DNA of 64,000 bases from positions 1 to 64,000 of the forward strand of contig JAJZFA010000015.1 in the NCBI GenBank assembly GCA_021805565.1, in the 5' to 3' direction. The translations under genes were made by a program, and so were the position numbers. The DNA is from Pseudomonadota bacterium (GTDB taxonomy: Bacteria > Pseudomonadota > Alphaproteobacteria > Acetobacterales > Acetobacteraceae). A model generated the notes under the pieces. The model made no database searches and was not told where the DNA came from. It saw only the letters and a program-made list of their open reading frames with translations. Below, piece after piece: positions 16,723 to 25,697 of this stretch. Within the stretch, counting starts at the first letter, position 1, and each line of letters begins with the position of its first letter.

Positions 16723-18387
16723 ATGCGCCTGCCCACCGCCCTCGTGCCGCTGCGCAACGGCACCTTCCGCACCCTGTGGATCGCCAGCGTCATCGGATGG
16801 CTCGGTACCTGGCTCCAGAATACCGGCGCAGGCTGGCTGATGACGTCGCTGGATCCGCAGCCCCTGATCGTCGCCATGGTGCAGGCAGCCACGATCATGC
16901 CGGTGTTCCTGTTGGCGCTGCCCGGCGGCGCGCTGGCCGACATCGTCGATCGGCGGGTTTTCCTGCTGGGCACGCAAATATGGACCATCCTGGCCGCCAG
17001 CCTGCTCGCCATCCTGACGTTGGCCGGCGTAATGACCGCGACATGGCTGCTGGCGCTGACCTTCGCCATCGGCATCGGGTCGGCCCTGACCGCGCCGGCC
17101 TGGAGTGCGATCGTCCCCGAACTCGTCCCGCGCGAGGACATGGTGCAGGCCATCGCCCTCAACGGTATCGGCTTCAACCTGACGCGCGCGGTCGGCCCCG
17201 CCATCGCCGGCTTCCTGATCCTGCTGGGCGGGTCGTCGCTGGCGTTCTCGATGTACGCAGTGTCGATCCTGGCGGTGATCGGCGCATTGTTCGCGTGGCA
17301 TCGCGGCCGCCGCTTCACCGGCCTGCCGCGAGAACATTTCGCCTCCGCCATGCGGGCCGGCATGCGCTTCGTCCGCAACACGCCGGCCATCCAGGCGGCG
17401 ATGATCCGCACCGCGTCGTATTCGATCCCCGCATCCGCCCCGTGGGCATTGCTGCCGCTGTTCGTGCGGCGCGATCTGGGCCTTGGCCCCGGCATGTACG
17501 GGCTGATCCTGGGCATGATGGGCATCGGCGGAGTCACATCCGGCATGTTGCTACCATTCGTGCGCAGCAAACTATCGCGTGGCGGCACGGTGATCGGCTG
17601 CACGCTGCTGTCCTGCGTGGGGATGGCGATTCTGGGTGTTTCGCACCACTGGATACCCGCTTCGGTCGGAATGCTGCTGTTCGGTCTGGGGTGGACATCC
17701 GCGTTCGCTACCATCCAGGCGGCCGCGCAGCTTGTCTGCCCGCCCTGGGTCCGCGCCCGCGCGCTGTCGATTTACCAGCTTGCCCAGAACGGAGCGTTGA
17801 CGATCGGATCGTTTGGATGGGGTTGGCTGGGCGGTCGCATCGGCATTTCCGATACATTCCTGGCGGCGGCGGTCACCGGTCTGGTTTTGATGGCCATAGC
17901 CCGTTCGTTCAGCATCGAGGCGATTGTACGCCCGCGGTCGTCCGAGGCCGACAAGGCGGCGCTTTTGCCGGAGGCACCCGCACCGGAATTCGTGCCCCTG
18001 CTGCGCAAGGCGCGCGGCCAGATCATGGAGATCGCGTACTATCGCGTACAATCGGAGGAGCGGATCGCGTTTTTGAAAATCATGCACGAACTGCATCAGA
18101 TCCGCCGTAGGGCCGGCGCCGTGTTCTGGCAGGTTTATGAGGATGTCGCCCATCCGGAAGGCTGGGTGGAGGTCTGGTCGATGGAAAGCTGGACCGATCA
18201 TCTGCGCGAGGCGATCCGCATGTCGGATGACGACAAGCGGCTGCTGGCGGCGGTGGCGGCGTTTCAGCACGAGGCTGACCGGCCATCCCGCTATCTGGCG
18301 GTGGACCCGAACGAATATCTGCATACCCACGCAACGGATCGTCCGGAACGGAACGACCCGCCGGGTGCGCCGTTGAAACCGGACTGA
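16723..18387 (+). CDS. MFS transporter, EntS-like (MFS_3/DUF894), with C-terminal cytosolic domain
   Basis: About 554 residues from the ATG at 16723 (a GTG at 16714 is possible). Residues 1-400 form about 12 membrane helices; the inter-helix loop ALADIVDRRVFLLGTQ after helix 2 is the MFS A-motif. The family (enterobactin exporter-like, DUF894) usually exports small molecules. After the last helix a tail of about 120 residues (EIAYYRVQSEERIAFLKIMHELHQIRRRAGAV... WVEVWSMESWTDHLREAIRMSDDD) resembles the ABM-like ferredoxin-fold extension found in many members of this MFS group. Substrate unknown. It is followed by a separate ABC-F gene on the same strand. Confidence 0.87.
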   Translation: MRLPTALVPLRNGTFRTLWIASVIGWLGTWLQNTGAGWLMTSLDPQPLIVAMVQAATIMPVFLLALPGGALADIVDRRVFLLGTQIWTILAASLLAILTLAGVMTATWLLALTFAIGIGSALTAPAWSAIVPELVPREDMVQAIALNGIGFNLTRAVGPAIAGFLILLGGSSLAFSMYAVSILAVIGALFAWHRGRRFTGLPREHFASAMRAGMRFVRNTPAIQAAMIRTASYSIPASAPWALLPLFVRRDLGLGPGMYGLILGMMGIGGVTSGMLLPFVRSKLSRGGTVIGCTLLSCVGMAILGVSHHWIPASVGMLLFGLGWTSAFATIQAAAQLVCPPWVRARALSIYQLAQNGALTIGSFGWGWLGGRIGISDTFLAAAVTGLVLMAIARSFSIEAIVRPRSSEADKAALLPEAPAPEFVPLLRKARGQIMEIAYYRVQSEERIAFLKIMHELHQIRRRAGAVFWQVYEDVAHPEGWVEVWSMESWTDHLREAIRMSDDDKRLLAAVAAFQHEADRPSRYLAVDPNEYLHTHATDRPERNDPPGAPLKPD

Positions 18388-18524
18388 GGCGCCGGCGAGC
18401 CGTTGAAGCAGGCATGGTGGCACCATCGCCAGACTCGCCTGGGATGCGCCTCGGCAAACCGCTCGCTATTTTGCGCCGCACCGGTTAGACCCCGCGTCAA
18501 TCCTCCCCCGGCTGAACGGTTCCC

Positions 18525-20150
18525 ATGCTGCAAATCGATGACCTTGTGTTCAACGCATGGGGACGGCGCTTCTTCGACCACGCCAGTGTCCTGGTTCCGT
18601 CCAATGCCAAGGTCGGCCTGGTTGGCCGCAACGGTGTCGGCAAATCGACGCTGTTCAAACTGATCCTGGGCGAACTGCACGCCGATGGCGGCGAGATCAA
18701 TCTACCCAGGGGCGCCCGCGTCGCCAGCGTGGACCAGGAACATCCGGCCACCCCGGTCAGCCTGCTCGACACGATCCTGGCGGCGGACGAACAGCGGGAC
18801 GCACTGCATACCGAACTGGAAACCGCCGAACCCGAACGCATCGCCGATATCTACGCGCGTTTGGAGGAAATCGGCGCTGACCGCGCCCCCACGCGTGCCG
18901 GCGAGATCCTGGCCGGGCTGGGGTTTTCCACCGCCGATCTCGCGCGTCCGATGGCGGAGTTTTCCGGTGGTTGGCGTATGCGCGTCGCCCTCGCGGCCGC
19001 GCTGTTCGCGGAACCCGACCTGCTGCTGCTGGACGAACCGACCAATTACCTCGACCTCGAAGGCGCGATGTGGCTGGAAGCGCGGCTGAAAAAATACCCC
19101 AACGCCGCCATCGTGATCAGCCATGACCGGGAACTGCTGAACAATTCGGTCGATGCCATCCTGCACCTGCAAGCCGGCAAGCTGGACCTTTACACCGGCG
19201 GCTACGACGAATTCGAAAAACGTCGGGCAGAAAAGTCGCGGCTGCTGTCGGCGTTCGCCGCGAAGCAGGAAGCCGAACGCGCCCATTTGCAAAGCTTCGT
19301 GGATCGGTTCCGCGCCAAGGCCAGCAAGGCCGCGCAGGCGCAGTCGCGCATGAAGCGCCTCGCCAAGATGGAACCGGTTTCGTCCACCATTGAGGAACGG
19401 GTCGCCCCGTTCACCCTGCCGTCGCCCACCCGTCCACTGGCGCCACCGTTGATGGGCCTGGAAGCCGCGTCGGTCGGCTACGGCGGCGAAGCAGTTCTCC
19501 GCAACCTCAATCTGCGCCTCGACGTGGACGATCGCATCGGCCTTCTTGGCGTCAACGGTGCGGGTAAATCCACGTTCGCGAAGATGGCTGCTGGCGCATT
19601 GCAGCTGCAATCGGGGCATATGCAGCGCGAACGTCGTATCAAGGTCGGGTGGTTCCATCAGCATCAGATCGAGGCGCTGGATGCCGCCGACACCCCGCTC
19701 GACATCATCCGCCGCGAACGGCCCGACGACGGAGAAACCGCGCACCGGTCGCGGCTGGCCGGATTCGGTATCGGCTTCGACAAGCAATCCACCACGGTCG
19801 AGAACCTGTCGGGCGGGGAGCGTGCGCGGCTGTTGCTGAATCTGGTCGCGATGGCGGCGCCGCATCTGCTGATCCTGGATGAGCCGACCAACCATTTGGA
19901 TATCGACAGCCGCCGCGCCTTGCTGGATGCGCTGAACGAGTATCGCGGCGCGGTTATCCTGATCACCCATGACCGGTCCTTGATGGAACTGGTCGCCGAC
20001 CGGTTGTGGCTGGCGGCGGATGGGACGGTGAAGCCGTTCGATGGCGATATGGACGACTATGCTCGTTTCGTGCTGGATCGCGCCAAGGGCGGCAGCGCAC
20101 CCGGCCAGTTGCGCGGCAACAAGGCCAAACGGATGAAGAAGGCGGCCTGA
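18525..20150 (+). CDS. ABC-F family ATPase (YheS/Uup-like)
   Basis: A 541-residue soluble protein with two tandem ABC ATPase domains and no membrane segments. Walker A motifs are GRNGVGKST (34-42) and GVNGAGKST (342-350); signature motifs are FSGGWRMRVALA and LSGGERARLLL; Walker B segments are LLLLDEPTNYLD and LLILDEPTNHLD. Between the domains lies the charged ABC-F linker (about 240-290, FVDRFRAKASKAAQAQSRMKRL), the part that reaches into the ribosome. ABC-F proteins act on ribosomes as translation factors or resistance factors. Length and motifs fit the YheS subgroup. The C-terminus (GNKAKRMKKAA) is basic. Confidence 0.93.
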   Translation: MLQIDDLVFNAWGRRFFDHASVLVPSNAKVGLVGRNGVGKSTLFKLILGELHADGGEINLPRGARVASVDQEHPATPVSLLDTILAADEQRDALHTELETAEPERIADIYARLEEIGADRAPTRAGEILAGLGFSTADLARPMAEFSGGWRMRVALAAALFAEPDLLLLDEPTNYLDLEGAMWLEARLKKYPNAAIVISHDRELLNNSVDAILHLQAGKLDLYTGGYDEFEKRRAEKSRLLSAFAAKQEAERAHLQSFVDRFRAKASKAAQAQSRMKRLAKMEPVSSTIEERVAPFTLPSPTRPLAPPLMGLEAASVGYGGEAVLRNLNLRLDVDDRIGLLGVNGAGKSTFAKMAAGALQLQSGHMQRERRIKVGWFHQHQIEALDAADTPLDIIRRERPDDGETAHRSRLAGFGIGFDKQSTTVENLSGGERARLLLNLVAMAAPHLLILDEPTNHLDIDSRRALLDALNEYRGAVILITHDRSLMELVADRLWLAADGTVKPFDGDMDDYARFVLDRAKGGSAPGQLRGNKAKRMKKAA

Positions 20151-20289
20151 CCATGCTCGACGAAACGCGTGCGGTCGGCAGGATCAGTCGGGTGCGCCGG
20201 CGAATGGCCAGACGGTTTTCCCCATTCAGTGTCACGTAGATCGCAGGCGGGTCTTCCTGGTGCGGAACGCCGGTGCATCGGAGTTCCGT

Positions 20290-20576
20290 CTATGCTGAAT
20301 CGATTCGTCCTCGCGCGTCCAACGTCGGTTGGGCGATGAAGTCGTAGCAGCTTTCCCCGGCTGCCAATGCCAAGGCATCCAGGCGTTTCACCACACAGCG
20401 GGGCAGGGTGATATTCACCCGCTCCGTGGTATCCTCCAGCAATGCCGGGTCCAGGGTGATGACCCCAAACGTTCATCCAGAGTATCCGGCACCGAGAACC
20501 AGCCCGGCAGATCGGGCACCACCACGCCGAAAGCCGTTGTATCCGTGCCCGCCTCAGTCGCTACAATGTAGCGCAT
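20290..20576 (-). pseudogene. hicB: HicB-type antitoxin gene, frameshifted
   Basis: An excellent Shine-Dalgarno (AGGAGG, six bases before the ATG at 20574-20576) starts MRYIVATEAGTDTTAFGVVVPDLPGWFSVPDTLDE, the N-terminus of a HicB-like antitoxin (PDLPG with Trp in place of the usual Cys). The frame then ends at TGA at 20415-20417. In another frame the sequence continues as VITLDPALLEDTTERVNITLPRCVVKRLDALA...YDFIAQPTLDARGRIDSA to TAG at 20290-20292, which fits the C-terminal ribbon-helix-helix region. A deletion/frameshift near codon 36 also seems to have removed part of the core. No hicA toxin is visible beside it. Confidence 0.6.
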
Positions 20577-20682
20577 ATGAGCCTCCTACACTCATTACGT
20601 TATCGAATAGACCCGAAACCTTGTCCGACCAGGTGGTTTTATCGGCGTGGCGGCGCACAAGTCGCCAAGGCCGCGGTTAGGA

Positions 20683-20724
20683 CCTGTCCGGCATCGACCG
20701 GTTCGGATTCCGGTGCCGGACAGG
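20683..20724. repeat. Long inverted repeat downstream of the alpha/beta hydrolase gene
   Basis: CCTGTCCGGCA (20683-20693) and TGCCGGACAGG (20714-20724) are perfect 11-base complements, with an inner CCGG/CCGG pairing that would extend the stem. It lies about 65 bases after the minus-strand hydrolase stop and could terminate that transcript, although no T-run follows. Confidence 0.45.
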
Positions 20725-20789
20725 CCGTAAATCTCAATCGAGCGAGCCGCTTATCGGCGTCACGGCGCGCTTATGGCCGATGCCGCTCG

Positions 20790-21473
20790 TTAATGATGGT
20801 GGTGCTGTTCCTGTTCCAGGAACTCGGCGAACAGCGCCGCCGATTCCGCCGGTTTTTCCAGTGTCGGCAAATGGCCGCAGCCCTTCAGAACGTGGAAATG
20901 AGCGTGCGGCAATTCATCCGCCAGGGCGCGCCCGACGGCGACCGGCACCAGCGCGTCGGCTTCGCCCCAAAGGACCAGAACCGGCACGTGCAATCCGGCC
21001 AGTTGCGCGGTCACGTCCGGCCGCGCCACCAGCGCACGCGCTTGATTCGCACCGGCCGCGCCGCCGACGCGGTGCGCCATCGCCTTGAACGTCGCGGCGG
21101 CGGCGGTCGCGTCCTTATGAACGACCAGTCCGGCCAGCATGTCGATCACCGCATCCGGCGTCGCGTCCAGGCCGCCCGCCAGATCCGGCCCCCCCGCCGG
21201 TTGCGCCGCTGGGCTGCAACCCATCAACCACAGTGCCGAAATACGCTCCGGTGCCGCCAGCGCCACCGCCAGCGCGAGGTTGCCGCCATAGGACGTCCCC
21301 ACCAGGGCGAACCGTTCCGGCGCGCGTGCCAGAATGTCCGCGACGCTGTCTTCCAGGCGCGGCTTGGGGGACATCGTTATTTCGGCCTGCACCCGGTCGC
21401 CGAGGGCGGCGATCGTGTCGCGATACAATTCGGCGTCGCAGAGCAGCGCCGGAATGAAGACGGCTTTGGTCAT
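20790..21473 (-). CDS. Alpha/beta hydrolase
   Basis: A 227-residue alpha/beta-hydrolase fold protein of unknown substrate. The nucleophile elbow is GTSYGG (Ser61); the acid is probably Asp173 in WGEADALVP and the catalytic base His201 in KGCGHLPTLEKP. It lacks a large cap domain and has no signal peptide, so it is probably cytosolic. The last residues are QEQHHHH, an unusual natural His tail. A TetR gene lies upstream on the same strand, separated by about 50 bases, so cotranscription is likely. Confidence 0.87.
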   Translation of the reverse strand: MTKAVFIPALLCDAELYRDTIAALGDRVQAEITMSPKPRLEDSVADILARAPERFALVGTSYGGNLALAVALAAPERISALWLMGCSPAAQPAGGPDLAGGLDATPDAVIDMLAGLVVHKDATAAAATFKAMAHRVGGAAGANQARALVARPDVTAQLAGLHVPVLVLWGEADALVPVAVGRALADELPHAHFHVLKGCGHLPTLEKPAESAALFAEFLEQEQHHHH

Positions 21474-21525
21474 TGGGAAAATATCCTTGGCATGGGTTGA
21501 GGGAAGAAAAACACGATACGGTCCT

Positions 21526-22122
21526 TTACGGTTGCCGCGGGTCGAGCAGGCTGCCGGTCTCGGCCAGCAATCCGCTAATCGTTGCTGCCGGAAGACCGGC
21601 CTTCCGCAACATCGTCGCGCCGATGGCGCAGGACAGAACGGCGCCGGTCCGGCGTTCCGCCACTTCTGGATCGAACCCAGTCTGGATCAGCATTGTGGCC
21701 ACAAGGGCAGCGACACGGCCGATATGTGCTTGCGCCAGTCCCGCCAGTTCCGGATCGTGCGGGGCAAGTTCCGTCACGGAATTGACGAACAGGCACCCGC
21801 GGTTGCCGCCATCCGGTTCGGCGATCGCCAGGATAATGGCCCGGACGGCATCCAACGGATCGGGGTTCACCGCGACGATGGCCTGAAATGCCGCGAATTT
21901 TTCGTCGGCATATAACCGCACGGCGGCCATCAGCAGCGCGTGTTTCGATTCAAAGCAGGCGTAAAAGCTGGACCGGCTTAGGCGTGTCGCCGCCGTCAGG
22001 TCGTCGATCGAAGCCGCCTCGTATCCGAACCGCCAAAACACGTCCATCGCCGCCCGCAAAGCGGAGTCCGGCGAGAATGTTCTCGGACGTCCAGGTTGAG
22101 GCGCTGACGGGAGTATGGACAC
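21526..22122 (-). CDS. TetR/AcrR family transcriptional regulator
   Basis: A 198-residue TetR-type repressor with a GTG start. The N-terminal helix-turn-helix domain is clear: GRPRTFSPDSALRAAMDVFWRFGYEAASIDDLTAATRLSRSSFYACFESKHALL (residues 11-64). The C-terminal ligand domain contains GNRGCLFVNSVTELAPHDPE, seen in a common TetR subgroup that often controls neighbouring oxidoreductase or GST-type genes. It is divergent from maiA and shares a 54-base intergenic region containing a GGACT/AGTCC palindrome. It probably represses itself (with the downstream hydrolase) and maiA; the inducer is unknown. Confidence 0.9.
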   Translation of the reverse strand: MSILPSAPQPGRPRTFSPDSALRAAMDVFWRFGYEAASIDDLTAATRLSRSSFYACFESKHALLMAAVRLYADEKFAAFQAIVAVNPDPLDAVRAIILAIAEPDGGNRGCLFVNSVTELAPHDPELAGLAQAHIGRVAALVATMLIQTGFDPEVAERRTGAVLSCAIGATMLRKAGLPAATISGLLAETGSLLDPRQP

Positions 22123-22132
22123 GGACCTTATT

Positions 22133-22150
22133 ATGGACTAATCAGTCCTG
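22133..22150. promoter_or_regulatory. Candidate TetR operator between regulator and maiA
   Basis: GGACTAATCAGTCC at 22135-22148 is a 5-bp inverted repeat with a 4-base centre. It is placed in the divergent promoter region between the TetR gene and maiA. GACT...AGTC palindromes are typical for operators of this TetR subgroup. No footprint evidence can be given from sequence alone. Confidence 0.5.
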
Positions 22151-22176
22151 AATTCAACCCCGGAAGGTGTTTTTCG

Positions 22177-22842
22177 ATGACCAGCAGTCCGTCTTACGAG
22201 TTGTATGCATTCTGGCGGACGTCCGCGACATACCGGGTCCGTGTCGCCTTAAACCTCAAAGGGCTTTCCGCTCAGGAGCACTATATCGACCTCGATGCGG
22301 GCGAGCAGCGCGGGGAGGCGTTTCTGAAAATCAATCCGCTGGGCGCGATCCCCGCGTTGGTTGTGCCGGGCGCACCGCCGCTGACTCAGTCGCTGGCGAT
22401 TTTGGAATATCTCGATGAAACCACGCCCACTCCGCCGCTGCTGCCATCCGATGCGCTGGGGCGGGCTCGGGTTCGGTCGATCGCGGCCGGATTGGCGGCG
22501 GATACGCATCCGCTGGTGGTGCCCAGGGTTAAGAAATACCTGACCACCAAGGGCGGCTTCGACGACGCGGCGTGGCGGGCGTGGCAGATCAATTGGTTCT
22601 CGACCGGATTGCAGGCGCTGGAACAGCGGCTGGCAACCGAAGGCGCGACGGGCGCCTATTGCCACGGCCATGCGATAACCATGGCGGATATTTTGCTGAT
22701 GAGCATCGTCGCCGTGATGCGCATGTTCAAAATTTCGGTGGACGATACCCCGGTTATCGATCGCATCGTGGCGCTTTGCGAAACACATGACGCATTCGCG
22801 AAGGCGGCTCCGTTCAGGCAGGTGGGGGCGCCCGGCGCTTAA
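22177..22842 (+). CDS. maiA: Maleylacetoacetate isomerase / zeta-class glutathione S-transferase
   Basis: A 221-residue zeta-class GST. It isomerises maleylacetoacetate to fumarylacetoacetate in tyrosine/homogentisate or gentisate breakdown, using glutathione. Residues 9-27 (YAFWRTSATYRVRVALNLK) are the zeta GST signature region with the active-site Ser; QSLAILEYLDE (about 71-81) is the glutathione-binding segment; the C-terminal helical domain contains ITMADILLMSIV. A GGAAGG precedes the ATG by about 10 bases. No fumarylacetoacetase or homogentisate dioxygenase gene is adjacent, so it may serve another GST role. Control by the divergent TetR regulator is likely. Confidence 0.88.
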   Translation: MTSSPSYELYAFWRTSATYRVRVALNLKGLSAQEHYIDLDAGEQRGEAFLKINPLGAIPALVVPGAPPLTQSLAILEYLDETTPTPPLLPSDALGRARVRSIAAGLAADTHPLVVPRVKKYLTTKGGFDDAAWRAWQINWFSTGLQALEQRLATEGATGAYCHGHAITMADILLMSIVAVMRMFKISVDDTPVIDRIVALCETHDAFAKAAPFRQVGAPGA

Positions 22843-22866
22843 GTAACCGGCCCGTTTCGCCGGCCC

Positions 22867-24384
22867 TTATTCCGCGAACAGCGGGGCCGGCGCGACGAAC
22901 GGTTTAAGCAGCAGCGACAGCACCACCGACACCGCCACGTTGGCTGCCAGCGCCCATAAGGCGATATAGCCCGGCACGCTGATACCGGCGACTGTCAGCG
23001 TGAACACCGCCGCCTTGAACGACGTGGTGTATGCCATCCATGTCCCCAGGCCGCTACCAACTGCCCAGCCCGCCAGCAGGCCCCAGCCGCCGAGCATGCG
23101 CAGATACAGTCCAAGGATGACGGCAGGCAGGACCTGAATCATCCAAAGCCCGCCCAGCAACTGGAATTGCAGCGCGTAGGGCACCGGCACGAAGACGATG
23201 AATACCAGCGCGCCGAATTTGACCGCCAGCGATGCGATCTTCGCGACCTTGGTTTCCTGCGCGCCTGTGGCATTGGGCGCGATGAAGCCCCGATAGAGGG
23301 TACGGCTGACGATGTTGGAGCACGCGATTGACATGATCGCGGACGGCACGAGGGCGCCGATCGCGATGGCCGCGAAGGCGACGCCGGCGAACCATGGCGG
23401 GAATATCGACAGGATCAGCGCGGGCACCGCGAAATTGTTACCGTATTGGCGGAAGCCGGCGGCGAAGGCGGGGTTCGTGCCGACGTGCAGCGCCGTTGCC
23501 ATGAAACCCAGCAGGGCCAGCAGGCCAAGTACCAGGGAATAGGCCGGCAAAAGCGCGGCATTGCGGCGGATGGCGCCGGGGCTGGAACTGCTGAGGATCG
23601 CGGTCAGCGAGTGCGGATACAGAAATAATGCCAGCGCCGACCCGAGCGCCAGCGTGGCGTAGATGCTGTAAGCTCCATAGGTGTCGGCCGCCGGGGCCGC
23701 CAGGGTCAGTTTCGCGGCCGGTACCGCGGAGAAGACCGGGCCGAAGCCGCCCAGTTTCAACGGCACCACCACGGTCACGGCGATGACGACCAGATAAATC
23801 AGCAGGTCCTTCAGCACCGCGATCATCGCCGGCGCCCGCAGGCCTGACGTATAGGTGAACGCGGCAAGGATCACGAAGGCGAGAATCAGCGGCAGGTCGC
23901 CCATCAGCCCCGCGCCCGAAACGCCCATCGCGCCGATCACCACCTGCATGCCGACCAGTTGCAGCGCGATATATGGCATGGTGGCGACTATGCCGGTGAC
24001 GCCGACCGCGAGCGCCAGCCATTTGTTGCCATAGCGGCCTAGCACCACGTCGGACGACGTGACGTATCCGTGCTTGTGGGCCAGTGCCCAAAGCCGCGGG
24101 AAGATCAGGTACAACAGCGGATAGACCAGGATTGTGTATGGCACCGCAAAAAAGCCCAGTGCCCCTGCACCATAGACCAAAGCGGGAACGGCGATGAAAG
24201 TGTAGGCGGTGTAGAGGTCGCCGCCCAGTAGAAACCAGGTGACGAAAGTACCAAAGCGGCGACCGCCCAGACCCCATTCATGCAATTGTGTCAGGTCGCC
24301 TGCACGCCAACGGCCGGCCCAGAACCCGATCCCGGTCACGACGGCGAACAGCGCGATGAAAACCGTCAGCGCGGGACCGTTCAC
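22867..24384 (-). CDS. Sodium:solute symporter (SSS family, MctP-like)
   Basis: A 505-residue inner-membrane transporter of the SSS family with about 13 predicted membrane helices. The N-terminus (VFIALFAVVTGIGFWAG) starts the first helix, and the segment WGLGGRRFGTFVTWFLLGGDLYTAYTF is characteristic of helices 1-2 with the sodium-coupled site. The sequence resembles monocarboxylate permeases (MctP) for lactate, pyruvate or short-chain acids. Its ATG overlaps the stop of the small DUF3311 gene by four bases, the usual pairing for this subgroup. The substrate is an inference. Confidence 0.88.
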   Translation of the reverse strand: MNGPALTVFIALFAVVTGIGFWAGRWRAGDLTQLHEWGLGGRRFGTFVTWFLLGGDLYTAYTFIAVPALVYGAGALGFFAVPYTILVYPLLYLIFPRLWALAHKHGYVTSSDVVLGRYGNKWLALAVGVTGIVATMPYIALQLVGMQVVIGAMGVSGAGLMGDLPLILAFVILAAFTYTSGLRAPAMIAVLKDLLIYLVVIAVTVVVPLKLGGFGPVFSAVPAAKLTLAAPAADTYGAYSIYATLALGSALALFLYPHSLTAILSSSSPGAIRRNAALLPAYSLVLGLLALLGFMATALHVGTNPAFAAGFRQYGNNFAVPALILSIFPPWFAGVAFAAIAIGALVPSAIMSIACSNIVSRTLYRGFIAPNATGAQETKVAKIASLAVKFGALVFIVFVPVPYALQFQLLGGLWMIQVLPAVILGLYLRMLGGWGLLAGWAVGSGLGTWMAYTTSFKAAVFTLTVAGISVPGYIALWALAANVAVSVVLSLLLKPFVAPAPLFAE

Positions 24385-24590
24385 GCGGATTTCTCCATTT
24401 TATAGACAATGCCCGCAAGTGCGGCGGAAATGACCACCGACAGCAACTGGTACCAGTAGAAGAACGGAAATCCAAACAGTTCTGGGGTCAGCCGGTTGTA
24501 CGACGAAACCCATAGCAGCGCGACGAACGGAAGAATGAATAGGATACGGACCCAGTGCCATCCCCGTGCCTGTCCCGGCTGATTTGCCAT
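24381..24590 (-). CDS. DUF3311 small membrane protein
   Basis: A 69-residue protein with two hydrophobic segments (WVRILFILPFVALLWVSSY and FFYWYQLLSVVISAALAGIVY), matching DUF3311. These are almost always encoded directly before an SSS symporter, as here with an ATGA overlap. It is presumably an accessory subunit or assembly partner of the symporter. The start at the ATG at 24588-24590 was chosen for conserved length; the frame is open further upstream to 24644. Confidence 0.82.
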   Translation of the reverse strand: MANQPGQARGWHWVRILFILPFVALLWVSSYNRLTPELFGFPFFYWYQLLSVVISAALAGIVYKMEKSA

Positions 24591-24812
24591 GATTTGTGTG
24601 ACCTTCCCCCAATCGCGATACACGGGCCGGGTGTCGCGGAACATATCGCTTTCAATCAGATAAGCCGTTGCGGGTCAAACAGTTCGCCATGCCCGGCATC
24701 GCGTGCGGATACGCCGTTCCGGCCAAGGGAACGCGACTCGCCCGTCCGGTGCAATCGGGGTAGAAGCGCATCGCCCGACCTGTAGCCATTCAGACTTAAC
24801 CGAAAGCGCCGT

Positions 24813-25490
24813 ATGAGCATTGTTGACGACGCCATAACGTCCCGCCGCTCGATCCGGCGCTTCCTGCCGGACCCTGTTCCCGCCACGACCGCCGAGGCAA
24901 TCCTGGACGCAGCCGCCCGCGCGCCCAGCGGGACCAACATGCAGCCCTGGCGCGGCTATGTCCTGGCCGGGGCCGCCAGGGACACACTGATCGATGCGGT
25001 GCAAGCAGCGTTCGACGCTGGCGAACCGGGCCATGAGCAAGAGGTCCGGTACTACCCCGATGCCTTTTTCGAACCCTATCTGTCGCGCCGCCGCGAGGTG
25101 GGATGGGGGCTATACGGACTGCTGGACATCGCCAAGGGCGACGCCGCGAAAATGAAGGCCCAGCACCGCCGCAACTTTCAGTTCTTCGATGCCCCGGTGG
25201 GGATGATCTTCACCATCGACCGCCGGCTCGCCACCGGATCCTGGCTGGATTATGGCATGTTCCTACAAAACGTGATGACAGCTGCCCGCGGCCGGGGCCT
25301 GGATACCTGCGCGCAAGCCGCCTGGAGCCATTATCATCGCACCATCCGGCCCATTCTGGGTCTCGCCGACGAAGAAACCGTCGTCTGCGGCCTGGCGCTG
25401 GGTTTTGCCGACCCGGACGCGCCGGAGAACACGCTGGCGACCACACGCACCCCGGCCCGGTCGTTCATGCGCTTCGCCGGATTTGATTGA
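24813..25490 (+). CDS. Nitroreductase family protein
   Basis: A 225-residue FMN-dependent oxidoreductase. The start MSIVDDAITSRRSIRRFLPDPVP and AILDAAARAPSGTNMQPWRGYVL (residues 29-51) are the FMN-binding signature of the nitroreductase superfamily. A central GSWLDYGMFLQNVMTAARGRGLDTCAQAAW and the C-terminal GLALGFADPDAPEN complete the fold. Members reduce nitroaromatics, quinones, enones or flavins using NAD(P)H. It is a single gene; no context narrows the substrate. Confidence 0.9.
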   Translation: MSIVDDAITSRRSIRRFLPDPVPATTAEAILDAAARAPSGTNMQPWRGYVLAGAARDTLIDAVQAAFDAGEPGHEQEVRYYPDAFFEPYLSRRREVGWGLYGLLDIAKGDAAKMKAQHRRNFQFFDAPVGMIFTIDRRLATGSWLDYGMFLQNVMTAARGRGLDTCAQAAWSHYHRTIRPILGLADEETVVCGLALGFADPDAPENTLATTRTPARSFMRFAGFD

Positions 25491-25611
25491 CACGGGTCTG
25501 GCCTAAGAGAACGTAAATAGAATTTTTCCAGGCCGTCCGGTCCTGCGCCCGGTTCGCGAGAGCACGGTGGCGCATGGCCTGGAATGGAGCGTGACAATCC
25601 CGCCACAACGC

Positions 25612-25653
25612 TCCATATTGTGGTAACCAGTGCCTGCCCGTCCCATATATGGG
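25612..25653. promoter_or_regulatory. Candidate paired NrdR boxes upstream of nrdA
   Basis: Two similar AT-centred motifs lie 46-86 bases before nrdA: TCCATATTGTGG (25612-25623) and the perfect palindrome CCCATATATGGG (25642-25653), with centres 30 bases apart. NrdR usually binds tandem boxes of this type spaced by about three helical turns upstream of ribonucleotide reductase genes. The match is by eye and box 1 is weaker. Confidence 0.4.
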
Positions 25654-25697
25654 TTTGCTGCGAATCCAACGCCCTGAGGAGAAAGGCTATTCTCGAT

